Assembly (NCBI GenBank): GCA_047619485.1
Contig: JBLHKE010000137.1
Location: forward strand, 1 to 13,181
Direction: 5' to 3'
Length of the DNA stretch: 13,181 nucleotides
From: JBLHKE01 sp047619485
GTDB lineage: Bacteria; Verrucomicrobiota; Verrucomicrobiia; Verrucomicrobiales; DEV007
A model generated the notes under the pieces. It was not told where the DNA came from. It searched no databases and saw nothing but the letters and a program-made list of their open reading frames with translations. Within the stretch, counting starts at the first letter, position 1; every line of letters starts with the position of its first letter. The translations under genes and the position numbers were made by a program. Shown here in pieces: positions 1-7,786 of this stretch.

Positions 1-126
1 GCGCAGGAATTTTAGCCAGCACCAAGGCAGATTTCAGCGATGATAGCGGGCTATTTGAGTTGGAAGCTAACGCGGGTGATGGCCAAAATAACCAGCAGAT
101 TGTAGGAGTTATTTACTGACAAGCCC
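1..126 (-). mobile_element. Partial MITE, left copy, cut by the window edge
   Basis: This stretch is the reverse complement of 7790-7915 with 124 of 126 bases identical; the differences are at 31 and 42. It ends at 126 with the terminal sequence CTGACAAGCCC, which is one tip of the inverted repeat of the complete copy at 7790-7946. About 31 more bases of the element should lie to the left of the window. The bases just outside the tip are TGA (127-129), matching the TNA pattern seen as TAA at the other copy. No coding capacity is visible, so this is a non-autonomous element. Confidence 0.85.
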
Positions 127-237
127 TGAGGGTAGGGCCCCTGAGCGTCAAAATCTGAATGCTATCGGTAAAGAGGTGATACTGCCGCGCACGACGATTT
201 GTGATGATCGCATGCAAGGGTTGAGACCAAAGAACTT

Positions 238-282
238 GGGGCGTCTCACCCCATCACTAAAGAACTCGCGGCGAGACGCCCC
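238..282. repeat. 10-bp inverted repeat GGGGCGTCTC / GAGACGCCCC
   Basis: The two perfect arms are 238-247 and 273-282, separated by 25 bases. The arms are GC-rich and would form a stable stem in RNA from either strand. No run of T follows on either strand, so it is not a standard intrinsic terminator. It may belong to a dispersed repeat. Confidence 0.6.
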
Positions 283-349
283 GAGCGCCTTGATGAAGGG
301 CATCACATCTGAATTTCCTCTCGGCAGGATGCCGCGGCTACGTCGATTT

Positions 350-367
350 GGCATTCTACTGAATGCC
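350..367 (-). terminator. Hairpin just after the PLP-enzyme stop codon
   Basis: A perfect 7-bp stem, GGCATTC with GAATGCC around a TACT loop, starts 8 bases beyond the stop codon of the leftward gene ending at 376. Two further T-A pairs extend it after one mismatch. A second small hairpin (322-334, CGGCA gga TGCCG) follows. Position suggests an RNA 3'-end or terminator role, but no U-tract follows the stem, so it could only be a factor-dependent or RNA-stabilising structure. Confidence 0.3.
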
Positions 368-375
368 GAAATTCG

Positions 376-1869
376 CTACGCTTGTCCAGCGCCTGCGCGT
401 GCAAGCGCCACGTCGAAGCGGCTGATCAGTTCGTCCAAGTCCTCGAGCCCCACCGAAACCCGCACCAACCAGCGCGACACACCACAACCCTCTGCCCAAT
501 CGAGTTCAGGGTAGTGCGCTAGCAAAGTATACGGACAGGCCAAGGTGTAGTTCGTCCCAAGACTCGGACCTTTGGTGACGCGCAGGGCGTCGAAAAATTT
601 CGCACTGGTGTTCTCAGGCTCTTTGAGGACGATCGAAAACAACGCGCCGAACCCCGCGCCCTCACGCTGGACTTGCGCGTAGGCCTCTGGCGTTTCGAGA
701 CTTGGGTAGAACACCTCGGCCACTCCCGGGTGAGCGCTCAAATGATCGACTAGGGCGCTCGCGGTCACGTTCATTTGGCGCACGCGCTGTGCGTAGTCCC
801 GGGAATTACGCTCCAAGACCACGGCATCTTCCCACCAAAACAAGTCCGGCTCGTAAACCTCCTCCATCGCCGCTTTCAACACAGCATAATGTGGCCGATT
901 CGCGTTCAACACGACCGACCCACCCATCACGTCCCCGACGCCTGAGAAAAATTTCGTCAGACTGGTCGTCACCGCATCAGCATACTCCGTGAGCGATATA
1001 TTCACGCTGCTGGCGACCGTGTCATCGACGATCAGCGGCACGTCTTTCCCGGAGAGGATCTGCGAGATCTCACCCATCCCCGCACAGCGTAGCAGTGGGT
1101 TGCTCGGCATCTCGCAGAAGATTCCACCCAGATCCTCGGCATCCACCAGAGAGCGGAGTTCCTCGAGCGATTCAGCGGACGCCCTAGGATGAAAGTGCGC
1201 CCCGTGTCCGAACTCTTTCTGCACCCGCAGCACATCCACATAGGGGAAGTCGTATTGCGCCGTTTTCCGATCCGGAAACATCTGCCGCAGCGCGCGGTGC
1301 AACGTGTACACCGCAGCCATCCCGTTGGGAAAAAGATACACGTCCGCGGCGGCCATCCCGCTGTGCTCCGCGATCCTCGACCGCAGCGTCTCCCCCACTT
1401 GATTCGCAATTTTCTGATCGTCCCCACGCCCGGCAAGCAAGGACTCTGCACGGTAGCTGCTCACCAGCTCGCCGGTGTAGCGCACATATTCTAGCGCGCG
1501 TTTCTCCCAGGCATCCGGCACCAGCAGCACCCCCAAAGATTTCTCCTCCCAGAACTCGACACGCCCTGCGCCATCGAGAAAATCGCAACAGCGCTCCGCC
1601 GCCGCCACGTTGGGAAAAATCACGGCGAGCTCCCCTTCAGCAGCATAATCGTCGGCCGCGATCGAGTTCAACTCGCGTACGATGCGGTTGACGAAAAACC
1701 GCGGGTAACCAGTCTCCATCATCCCGAGAACCATCGGGTCGCATTCCTCATAGCCGACCACCTGCTTCCAGGTCGGAAGGCAAACCGAGACCGCGTGAGG
1801 TGTCTCCGGAACCGCCTTGCCCATGTCCTCTTCCTGCCACAGCGGATCTGTTAAAAAATCGCGAGCCAT
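376..1869 (-). CDS. PLP-dependent cystathionine gamma-synthase-like enzyme, long fungal type
   Basis: A 497-residue enzyme of the Cys/Met metabolism PLP family (fold type I). Such enzymes join an activated homoserine to cysteine or do related gamma-replacement chemistry in the cytoplasm. The PLP lysine is K306 in SLTKFFSG. Other family signatures are EMPSNPLLR (253-261), the cofactor-binding VDDT (281-284), GPSLG (434-438) and VSVGLEDLDELI near the C-terminus. Roughly 130 residues precede the usual core and carry PTWKQVVGYEECDP (32-45) and METGYPRFF (51-59), a pattern I associate with fungal Str2/Met7-type cystathionine gamma-synthases, not with the ~390-residue E. coli MetB type. The start is the ATG at 1869, because the frame upstream overlaps the preceding gene and encodes unlikely Arg/Cys-rich sequence. 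It lies 7 bases downstream of the other PLP gene and is probably cotranscribed. Family is secure; exact substrate is not. Confidence 0.9.
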   Translation of the reverse strand: MARDFLTDPLWQEEDMGKAVPETPHAVSVCLPTWKQVVGYEECDPMVLGMMETGYPRFFVNRIVRELNSIAADDYAAEGELAVIFPNVAAAERCCDFLDGAGRVEFWEEKSLGVLLVPDAWEKRALEYVRYTGELVSSYRAESLLAGRGDDQKIANQVGETLRSRIAEHSGMAAADVYLFPNGMAAVYTLHRALRQMFPDRKTAQYDFPYVDVLRVQKEFGHGAHFHPRASAESLEELRSLVDAEDLGGIFCEMPSNPLLRCAGMGEISQILSGKDVPLIVDDTVASSVNISLTEYADAVTTSLTKFFSGVGDVMGGSVVLNANRPHYAVLKAAMEEVYEPDLFWWEDAVVLERNSRDYAQRVRQMNVTASALVDHLSAHPGVAEVFYPSLETPEAYAQVQREGAGFGALFSIVLKEPENTSAKFFDALRVTKGPSLGTNYTLACPYTLLAHYPELDWAEGCGVSRWLVRVSVGLEDLDELISRFDVALARAGAGQA

Positions 1870-1876
1870 CACCAGA

Positions 1877-3046
1877 TCATTGAACCTTTGCAAGCGCCTG
1901 CCGCACGTCGGCGATGAGATCTTCCTCCGTCTCGATCCCCACTGAAAAACGCACCAGCGAATCCGTAATGCCAACCGACTCGCGCACCTCCTTCGGCACC
2001 GAGGCATGCGTCATCGACGCTGGGTGACAGCTAAGCGATTCGACACCGCCGAGGCTCTCTGCCCGCATGAAGAGCTTCAGCTCAGCCAGAAACTGCGCCG
2101 TCTTCTCCAAGCTCAATCCGAAATCAGCGATCACGATTCCGGAGCCGCCCCGCATCTGCCGCTTCGCCAGTTCGTATTGCGGGTGGGATGGCAAGAACGG
2201 GTAGCGCACCATCGGTGCGCCACTTTCACTCTCCAAAAATGTCGCCAACGCGAGCGCGTTCGAGCTGTGGCGTTCCATGCGCAGCGCCTGCGTCTTCGCT
2301 CCGCGCGAGATCAGCCATGTGTCGAATGGTGACGGGTTCAGTCCGAGCGCCTTCTGTGCAAAAATCATCTTGTCCTGCCACGCCTCATCGTTCGAGCAAA
2401 CCGCACCGCCGAGACAGTCCGAATGCCCGTTGGTGTACTTCGTCGTGCTCAGCAGCGACAGGTCAGCACCGAGCTCCAGCGGGCGTTGCAGGTAGCTGCT
2501 CGCAAAAGTGTTGTCCACCAGCAGGCAGCTGCCCGCCGCCTTCGATGCCTCCGCGACCGCGACGATGTCGATCACCTTCAACAGCGGGTTGGTCGGCGAT
2601 TCAATCCAAACCATCGCCGGCTTGCGCTCGCCGATCAGCGCGAGATTCTCAAACTTAGTCAGATCATGATACTCGATCGTGACGCCGAACTTGGCGAACA
2701 CCTGGTCGAACAAGCGGAAGGTACACCCGTAGATGTTCTCTTCTGCCAACACGACATCACCAGATTTCAAGGTCGACACGACCGCGGTGATCGCGGCGAC
2801 GCCACTCCCAAAAACGGTCGCATGCTGCGCCCCTTCAAGGGTCGCCAAGGTCTTCTGCAAATTGCGAAAATTCGGATTGCCCGAACGCGTGTAGTCGAAC
2901 CCAAGCGGGTTGCCGGACTCGAAGGTCGACGTCAAGAATACCGGAGGAATCGCCGCACCGGTTCCCTCGCGGTAGTCGAGCCCCGCGTGAATCGCGCGAG
3001 TTTCGAACCCGAGTTCGTCGTCAGATGGCTTGGATGGTTCGTCCAT
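1877..3046 (-). CDS. Trans-sulfuration PLP enzyme (cystathionine gamma-synthase/gamma-lyase)
   Basis: A 389-residue protein of normal family length, closest in pattern to cystathionine gamma-synthase (MetB) and gamma-lyase. Visible signatures are FETRAIHAG near the N-terminus, DYTRSGNPN (51-59, phosphate-binding Tyr and Arg from the neighbouring subunit), VDNTF (177-181), the PLP lysine K203 in STTKY, SLGGVESL (331-338) with the Glu typical of CGS/CGL enzymes, MTHAS (345-349) and RFSVGIE (366-372). These fit a catalytically intact cytoplasmic enzyme making or cleaving cystathionine. Direction cannot be read from sequence. I chose the ATG at 3046, which has AGG six bases upstream and gives a family-like N-terminus. 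An in-frame ATG at 3088 (14 residues longer) is possible. It is first in a two-gene leftward unit with the longer PLP enzyme and diverges from the tRNA-Pro gene. Confidence 0.93.
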   Translation of the reverse strand: MDEPSKPSDDELGFETRAIHAGLDYREGTGAAIPPVFLTSTFESGNPLGFDYTRSGNPNFRNLQKTLATLEGAQHATVFGSGVAAITAVVSTLKSGDVVLAEENIYGCTFRLFDQVFAKFGVTIEYHDLTKFENLALIGERKPAMVWIESPTNPLLKVIDIVAVAEASKAAGSCLLVDNTFASSYLQRPLELGADLSLLSTTKYTNGHSDCLGGAVCSNDEAWQDKMIFAQKALGLNPSPFDTWLISRGAKTQALRMERHSSNALALATFLESESGAPMVRYPFLPSHPQYELAKRQMRGGSGIVIADFGLSLEKTAQFLAELKLFMRAESLGGVESLSCHPASMTHASVPKEVRESVGITDSLVRFSVGIETEEDLIADVRQALAKVQ

Positions 3047-3106
3047 TGGACGCCTGCTATAGCCTCCATTGCGGAAGAAGTCGACCATTCAGCAGACAAT
3101 TTCCCC

Positions 3107-3134
3107 TTGATAAATAGGCGCACACCCATAATAC
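3107..3134 (+). promoter_or_regulatory. Possible promoter of tRNA-Pro
   Basis: TTGATA (3107-3112) resembles a -35 box. After 16 bases comes TAATAC (3129-3134), or after 14 bases CATAAT (3127-3132), as a -10 box. The mature tRNA begins 13-15 bases further on, a sensible leader length. The match is moderate. The same 100-bp gap must also hold the promoter of the leftward PLP operon. Confidence 0.35.
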
Positions 3135-3147
3135 TTTCCACCTAGAT

Positions 3148-3221
3148 CGGGGTATAGCACAGTTTGGTAGCGCGCTACTCTGGGGGAGTAGAGGTCGTCG
3201 GTTCGAATCCGGCTACCCCGA
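3148..3221 (+). tRNA. tRNA-Pro, anticodon GGG
   Basis: A 74-base cloverleaf. The acceptor stem CGGGGTA/TACCCCG pairs over 7 bp with discriminator A. The anticodon stem CTACT/AGTAG pairs perfectly around the loop CTGGGGG, giving anticodon GGG (Pro, codon CCC). The T stem GTCGG/CCGGC (one G-T pair) carries the loop TTCGAAT. The D arm is GCAC with GCGC, leaving one A-C mismatch. No CCA is encoded; TACT follows. The gene stands alone, facing the end of the DUF1501 gene 18 bases away. Confidence 0.96.
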
Positions 3222-3239
3222 TACTTCTTCCAATCACGC

Positions 3240-4751
3240 TCAAGCCAGAATCTTCGTTAGCACCTTGCCCTCGTCAGTCGGGCCGATGAGGCGGTTGTTG
3301 AGGCCCTGATAAGGGAAGTTGAACAGGCTTGGATCGAGGCCAACACGATCGAGGATGGTTGCCTGCAAATCCCGGATACCGACCGGGTCGCTGGTCGGGT
3401 AGTAGCCAATGTCGTCGGTCTCGCCGAGGACACCTGGCTTCACCCCCGCCCCGGCCATCCACATCGTGAAGGCGTGCGGGTGGTGGTCGCGTCCCATGAA
3501 CCCCTTCTTCGGCACCGAGTTCTTGTTGTTCTGCATCATCGGCGTGCGCCCGAACTCCCCACCCCAGACGACTAGGGTCTCGTCGAGGAGACCCCGCTGT
3601 TTCAGGTCGGTCAGGAGACCGGAGATGGCGCGGTCGATCTGTTGGGTTTTGATCGGCAGCGTCTCGTCGATCGATTCGCCCGGCGAGGAACCGTGGTGAT
3701 CCCAACCCCAGTCGTAGAGCTGCACGAAGCGCACCCCATTCTCAACCAGTCGTCGGGCGAGCAGGCAGTTGTTGGCAAAGGTGGCATCATCGCCGCGGTA
3801 GTTGCGCCGCGGGTCGGCGGACGACTTGTCGATCGGGTCGACGTAGCCCGGCCGAGCTCCATAGAGATCGAGGATGTGCTGCGACTCTTGCTTGATGTCC
3901 ATCACTTCCGGCACCGACATCTGCATGCGGTAGGCGAGTTCGTACTGCGCGATGCGACTAACAGTTTCGGGATCACCGATCTGCGCGTGCTGCTGCTCGT
4001 TCAGATCATGGAGCGCGTCCAAGGTCTTGCGCCGCGCGGCGCGGCTCATGCCTTTCGGATCGGACAAGTAGAGGATCGGATCACCACCATCAGTGCGGCA
4101 TTGGACGCCCTGGTAGAGGGTCGGAAGGAACCCCGATCCCCACAGCGATTTCCCCGCACTAGGGGTTTTCCCGCCGGACGCGAGCACGACGAAGCCTGGC
4201 AAATTCTCGTTCTCCGACCCGAGGCCGTAAGTTACCCAAGAACCGATCGACGGGTAGCCGAGCAGGCTATTGCCGGTGTGGAGCAAAAGCTGCGCCGGCG
4301 AGTGGTTGAACTGGTCGGTGTGCATCGAGCGGATGACACAGACATCATCGACCACTTTGGAAAAATTGGGCAGCAGGCTGCTGATCCATTGACCGCTCTG
4401 CCCATGCTGCTGGTAGTCGAAGACGGATCCGAGCATCTTCGGTGTGCCCTTGATAAAGGCGAAGCGCTTGCCCTCAAGGTATTCCTGCGGACAGTCTTTG
4501 CCGCTGAATCTGGTGAGCTCAGGCTTGTTTTCGAAGAGGTCGATCTGCGAAGGAGACCCCGCCATGTGCAGGTAGATCACCGACTTCGCCTTGGCCGGAA
4601 TACGAAAATTTGGCAACGCCCCCGCGCTGGCGTGCCCATTCTTCGCGAGCAGGGATTGCAGGGCCATCGCGCCAAAACCCAGCCCCGATTTTTCGAAGAA
4701 ATGGCGGCGGGTGATCGATTGGTGTTTTTGGAGTATCGGTGGAAGGGACAC
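3240..4751 (-). CDS. DUF1501 protein with Tat signal
   Basis: A 503-residue member of DUF1501, a family within the alkaline-phosphatase/sulfatase-like superfamily, abundant in Planctomycetota and Verrucomicrobiota and of unproven function. The N-terminus carries a twin-arginine signal, TRRHFFEKSGLGFG (14-27), followed by a hydrophobic stretch, so it is probably exported folded by the Tat route. Family landmarks are VIYLHMAGSPSQIDLFE (58-74), DWGWDHHG (347-354), GGEFGRTP (397-404) and GRDHHPHAF (420-428), whose Asp and His residues resemble metal ligands. Length is normal. Translation starts at a GTG one base after the TAA of the DUF1553 gene, with no Shine-Dalgarno site of its own, so it is likely translationally coupled to that gene. 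The two form the standard pair in these phyla. No intrinsic terminator follows before the opposing tRNA. Confidence 0.94.
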   Translation of the reverse strand: MSLPPILQKHQSITRRHFFEKSGLGFGAMALQSLLAKNGHASAGALPNFRIPAKAKSVIYLHMAGSPSQIDLFENKPELTRFSGKDCPQEYLEGKRFAFIKGTPKMLGSVFDYQQHGQSGQWISSLLPNFSKVVDDVCVIRSMHTDQFNHSPAQLLLHTGNSLLGYPSIGSWVTYGLGSENENLPGFVVLASGGKTPSAGKSLWGSGFLPTLYQGVQCRTDGGDPILYLSDPKGMSRAARRKTLDALHDLNEQQHAQIGDPETVSRIAQYELAYRMQMSVPEVMDIKQESQHILDLYGARPGYVDPIDKSSADPRRNYRGDDATFANNCLLARRLVENGVRFVQLYDWGWDHHGSSPGESIDETLPIKTQQIDRAISGLLTDLKQRGLLDETLVVWGGEFGRTPMMQNNKNSVPKKGFMGRDHHPHAFTMWMAGAGVKPGVLGETDDIGYYPTSDPVGIRDLQATILDRVGLDPSLFNFPYQGLNNRLIGPTDEGKVLTKILA

Positions 4752-4752
4752 G

Positions 4753-7692
4753 TTATGGTTTTGTTAGAGTTTCGTCCAAGTTGAGGATGACACTGGCGAC
4801 TGCCACCATGGCCGGATCACCTTCATCTAGGCCAGCAGAGGCCAGGAAGGGACCAGCCTCCAAGTCGGCACCGATCGAACGGTAGAGTTCAGTGAGACGT
4901 TGGATTTCACCCGGGTTCGGTTTGCGGATGAGCACCCGGCGGAAGCCATGGGCCAACTGATCGACGAGTTCATCACCCGAGCCTGTCATCTGCATAGCGA
5001 GCGCACCAGCCGCTTCAAGAAAAGCAGGATCGTTGAGGGTGACGAGCGACTGCAATGGCGTGTTGGTGCGGATGCGGCGGATCTGGCAGACCTCGCCGGA
5101 GCCGGCGTCGAAGGCACTCATCGCCGGGTGCGGGCTGGTGCGTTTCAGGAAAGTATAGAGCCCGCGGCGGTAACGATCCTCGTCGGTCGCGTCGACCCAC
5201 TGCAGGGTGCTATAGGTCGACTTCCAGACACCGGGCGGTTGCGGCGGAAAGACCGATGGCCCACCCATTTTTTCCGTCAGGAGACCAGAGGCGGCGAGCG
5301 CCTGATCGCGCACGGTCTCGGCCGAAAGCCGGAAGCGGGCACCGCGGGAGAGCAGACGGTTGCGCGGATCCTTCTCCAACTTCACGGCGTCGACGGCGGA
5401 CGATTGCCGGTAGGCTGAGCTGGTGACGACGGTGCGCAATAGCGACTTCAGTGACCAAGCGCCTTCGCGATACTCGATCGCCAGCCAGTCGAGCAACTGC
5501 GGGTGGCTTGGCACCGATCCCTGCAGACCAAAATCCTCCTCGGTCTCGACGATGCCGATCCCGAACAGGCGCGCCCAGACGCGGTTGACCATCACGCGCG
5601 CCGTGAGCGGGTTCTCATCCGAGCAGAGCCAGCGCGCCAGCGCAGCCCGATCGGCCGGGGCATTAGCTGGGAGTTGGCCGAAGGCACCCGGAACGGCTGC
5701 GGCAATCGCTTCCGGGGCCTGATCGAGGAAGTTCCCGCGCTGGTGGATGCGCGTCGTCCGGCGCTTGTTCTCCGCCAGTTCGGCCATCACCGGGGTGCTC
5801 GGAACTTGCTTCTTCAAAGCAGCGAGCTGTTTTTCGAACTCTGCGCGCTCCGCCCGCAACCGCTCCAATTCCGGAAACGCCACCTTGGCAAAGGCCTCCT
5901 CCCAACCAAGTTCAGGATCGATTTGTGGCGCGAGAGTCGAGGAATCCTTGCTGCTCGTAGAAAAGCGGATGCCGCTCGGGATCAGGCCGTGCTTGTACGG
6001 AAAGCTGATGCGGAATCGCAAACTGGCGTTCGCCGGGATGACGAGCGGTTCCACCAGATCAAACACCGCAACCTGGTGCTGCATCTCTCCGCCACTGAGC
6101 GCCCAACCGGTGGTCGGCGAATCGTCGATCGCGAAGCGCGCCGCCCAATTTTTCTGTTCGAAGCTGGCGCGCGCGTTGTGAAGTTGAATCACTGTCGCCT
6201 CCGAACCCGGAACGACCAGTTCCAGATCGAACTGGATCGTCATGTTGTCCTGCTTCCACTTCGAACCCGTCATCGCCGAAGGGAATACATCAAGCCGCAG
6301 CGAGGTGACGGCCTGCCCACCTGAGGGGGCGGCGAGAATCAATCGCCATTCGTCTTCGACCGGTTTCTTGCCAGTCGCCACCAGCACCTCGGCCTCCTGA
6401 CGCACAAGTTTCACCGCGTGCTTTGATTCGAACCCGCGCATCACCAGCGGCTGCCAGTCAGACACCGCCTCGAGTTTCTCCACTTTCCACTTTTCAAAGG
6501 CCGCCACGTATCCGGCTGGCTTGGTCTCGATCTGCTGCTGCAGACCAGCGAGTCGCCCCTCGAGCCCGGCGATCTGCTGCGCCTGCTGCTTGGTCGGCGT
6601 GGGCAAGGTTGGCGAATCATCACCGCGATCCGCATCCTGCGTCTGGTTGAAGATCGCATAAGTGGCGTAGTAGTCCTTGATCGAGACGGGGTCATACTTG
6701 TGTGTGTGACATTTTGCACAACCCATCGTCACCCCCATCCAGACCTGCATGGTGGTGTCCACTCGATCTTTTACGGCGGCGACGCGAAACTCCTCGTCGT
6801 CAGTTCCGCCCTCTTCATTCACCATCGTGTTGCGGTGGAAGGCGGTCGCGACAAGCTGCTCGGTGCTCGGGTCTAGCAAGAGATCGCCCGCGAGTTGCTG
6901 CAGTGTAAATTCGTCGAAGGGCATGTCCTCGTTCAAGGCATCGATCACCCAATCACGGAAGCGCCAAATCGTACGTGGCTTATCTTTTTCATACCCCTTG
7001 GTATCTGCAAAGCGCGCGAGGTCGAGCCACATCCGCGCCCAGTGCTCCCCGAAGGCCGGGGAGGAGAGAAGTTTCTCGACCACCACAGCATAGGCCTCTG
7101 GAGAAGGATTCGCCGCGAATCGGTCTGCGTCCTCAACGGTTGGTGGCAGGCCGGTGAGATCGAGGCTCAGGCGACGTAGAAGCTGATATGGATCGGCGCG
7201 AAGAGCGGGTTCCAGCCCGGCGGCCTCGATCCGGGACAGGGTGAAATGGTCGATGGCATTGCTAGGCCAAGTGCGATCCGAAACCACGGGCAAGGCAACC
7301 TTACGCGGCGCAACAAGTGCCCAGTGCTCGGCGTATTCTCCACCCGACTCAACCCATTCGCGCAGCTGCTGCTTGTGCTCCGCCGTGAGCGAGTGCCCGG
7401 TCTTCGGCGGTGGCATCAGCTCGTCTTTGTCATCGCTCATCACCCGCGCGAGCAGTTCGCTCTCGTCCGGCTTTCCCGGAACTAGTGCTCGATAACCACC
7501 AAGATCTGCAGTCGCTCCGGCGAAGGTGTCCAGCCGCAGATCCGCCTTGCGCCCCTCCTTATCCGGCCCGTGGCAGGCGAAGCAGTTTGCGGATAAGATC
7601 GGCCGGATATCGCGATTAAAATCGACCGCCAATGCCGCGGGCACGAGCGCCATCAGGGCAACGGAAAAACAGGAGACAAAAGATCGGTTCAT
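4753..7692 (-). CDS. Exported PSCyt1-DUF1549-DUF1553 (PSD1) cytochrome-type protein
   Basis: A 979-residue protein with a Sec signal peptide (residues 1-22, cleavage after ALA). Domains in order: planctomycete cytochrome c-type domain with heme motif CFACH (37-41) and MPPP (93-96); DUF1549 (about 146-350) with a second CxxCH, CAKCH (325-329); a short leucine/glutamine-rich helical linker (about 366-390); a beta-rich insert (about 415-580) whose pattern recalls galactose-binding-like domains, with DDSPTTGW (523-530); another charged helix (about 605-630); and DUF1553 (about 675-940), with the family signature RTNTPLQSLVTLNDPAF (875-891). It probably acts in the periplasm with the DUF1501 protein encoded one base downstream. 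The biochemical role of this pair is not established; redox or polysaccharide-related roles have been suggested. The ATG at 7692 has no strong Shine-Dalgarno site. The gene lies about 100 bp downstream of a MITE. Confidence 0.94.
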   Translation of the reverse strand: MNRSFVSCFSVALMALVPAALAVDFNRDIRPILSANCFACHGPDKEGRKADLRLDTFAGATADLGGYRALVPGKPDESELLARVMSDDKDELMPPPKTGHSLTAEHKQQLREWVESGGEYAEHWALVAPRKVALPVVSDRTWPSNAIDHFTLSRIEAAGLEPALRADPYQLLRRLSLDLTGLPPTVEDADRFAANPSPEAYAVVVEKLLSSPAFGEHWARMWLDLARFADTKGYEKDKPRTIWRFRDWVIDALNEDMPFDEFTLQQLAGDLLLDPSTEQLVATAFHRNTMVNEEGGTDDEEFRVAAVKDRVDTTMQVWMGVTMGCAKCHTHKYDPVSIKDYYATYAIFNQTQDADRGDDSPTLPTPTKQQAQQIAGLEGRLAGLQQQIETKPAGYVAAFEKWKVEKLEAVSDWQPLVMRGFESKHAVKLVRQEAEVLVATGKKPVEDEWRLILAAPSGGQAVTSLRLDVFPSAMTGSKWKQDNMTIQFDLELVVPGSEATVIQLHNARASFEQKNWAARFAIDDSPTTGWALSGGEMQHQVAVFDLVEPLVIPANASLRFRISFPYKHGLIPSGIRFSTSSKDSSTLAPQIDPELGWEEAFAKVAFPELERLRAERAEFEKQLAALKKQVPSTPVMAELAENKRRTTRIHQRGNFLDQAPEAIAAAVPGAFGQLPANAPADRAALARWLCSDENPLTARVMVNRVWARLFGIGIVETEEDFGLQGSVPSHPQLLDWLAIEYREGAWSLKSLLRTVVTSSAYRQSSAVDAVKLEKDPRNRLLSRGARFRLSAETVRDQALAASGLLTEKMGGPSVFPPQPPGVWKSTYSTLQWVDATDEDRYRRGLYTFLKRTSPHPAMSAFDAGSGEVCQIRRIRTNTPLQSLVTLNDPAFLEAAGALAMQMTGSGDELVDQLAHGFRRVLIRKPNPGEIQRLTELYRSIGADLEAGPFLASAGLDEGDPAMVAVASVILNLDETLTKP

Positions 7693-7786
7693 TGGGCGTA
7701 GCCGACGTTACCCCAGAGTCGCGCGCTTGCCCAACTGTAACGCGCCGCTGCTAGCCCGCGTTGAATCCGCTCGCACGAACACGCCC

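Larger units (their letters stand above)
127..375. other. Intergenic region with palindromes; no convincing gene
   Basis: This 249-bp gap lies between the left MITE and the end of the PLP-enzyme gene. It holds a 10-bp perfect inverted repeat (238-247 with 273-282), an 8-bp direct repeat AAAGAACT inside and beside it, and two small hairpins nearer the gene. A 68-codon basic reading frame exists on the minus strand (354-148, ATG start). It has no family I recognise and spans the palindrome, so I do not call it a gene. The region looks like a decayed or non-coding repeat. Confidence 0.45.

Noticed and set aside
148..354. 68-residue basic protein on the minus strand
   Set aside because: No ribosome-binding site or recognised family, and it runs through a perfect palindrome; more likely non-coding repeat sequence.
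1870..2007. N-terminal extension of the long PLP enzyme to 2007
   Set aside because: It overlaps the end of the upstream gene, is Arg/Cys-rich and has no similarity to the family; ATG at 1869 gives a natural N-terminus.
2423..3145. Plus-strand frame (240 codons) across the CGS/CGL gene
   Set aside because: Arg/Gln-rich translation without family features; the minus strand carries an intact PLP enzyme.
3148..3221. tRNA-Pro as an integration site for a genomic island
   Set aside because: I saw no repeat of the tRNA 3' end elsewhere in the window and no integrase; the neighbours look resident.
3642..4784. Long plus-strand frame (380 codons) antisense to the DUF1501 gene
   Set aside because: It is a GC-driven shadow; the opposite strand encodes a full DUF1501 protein with all family motifs.
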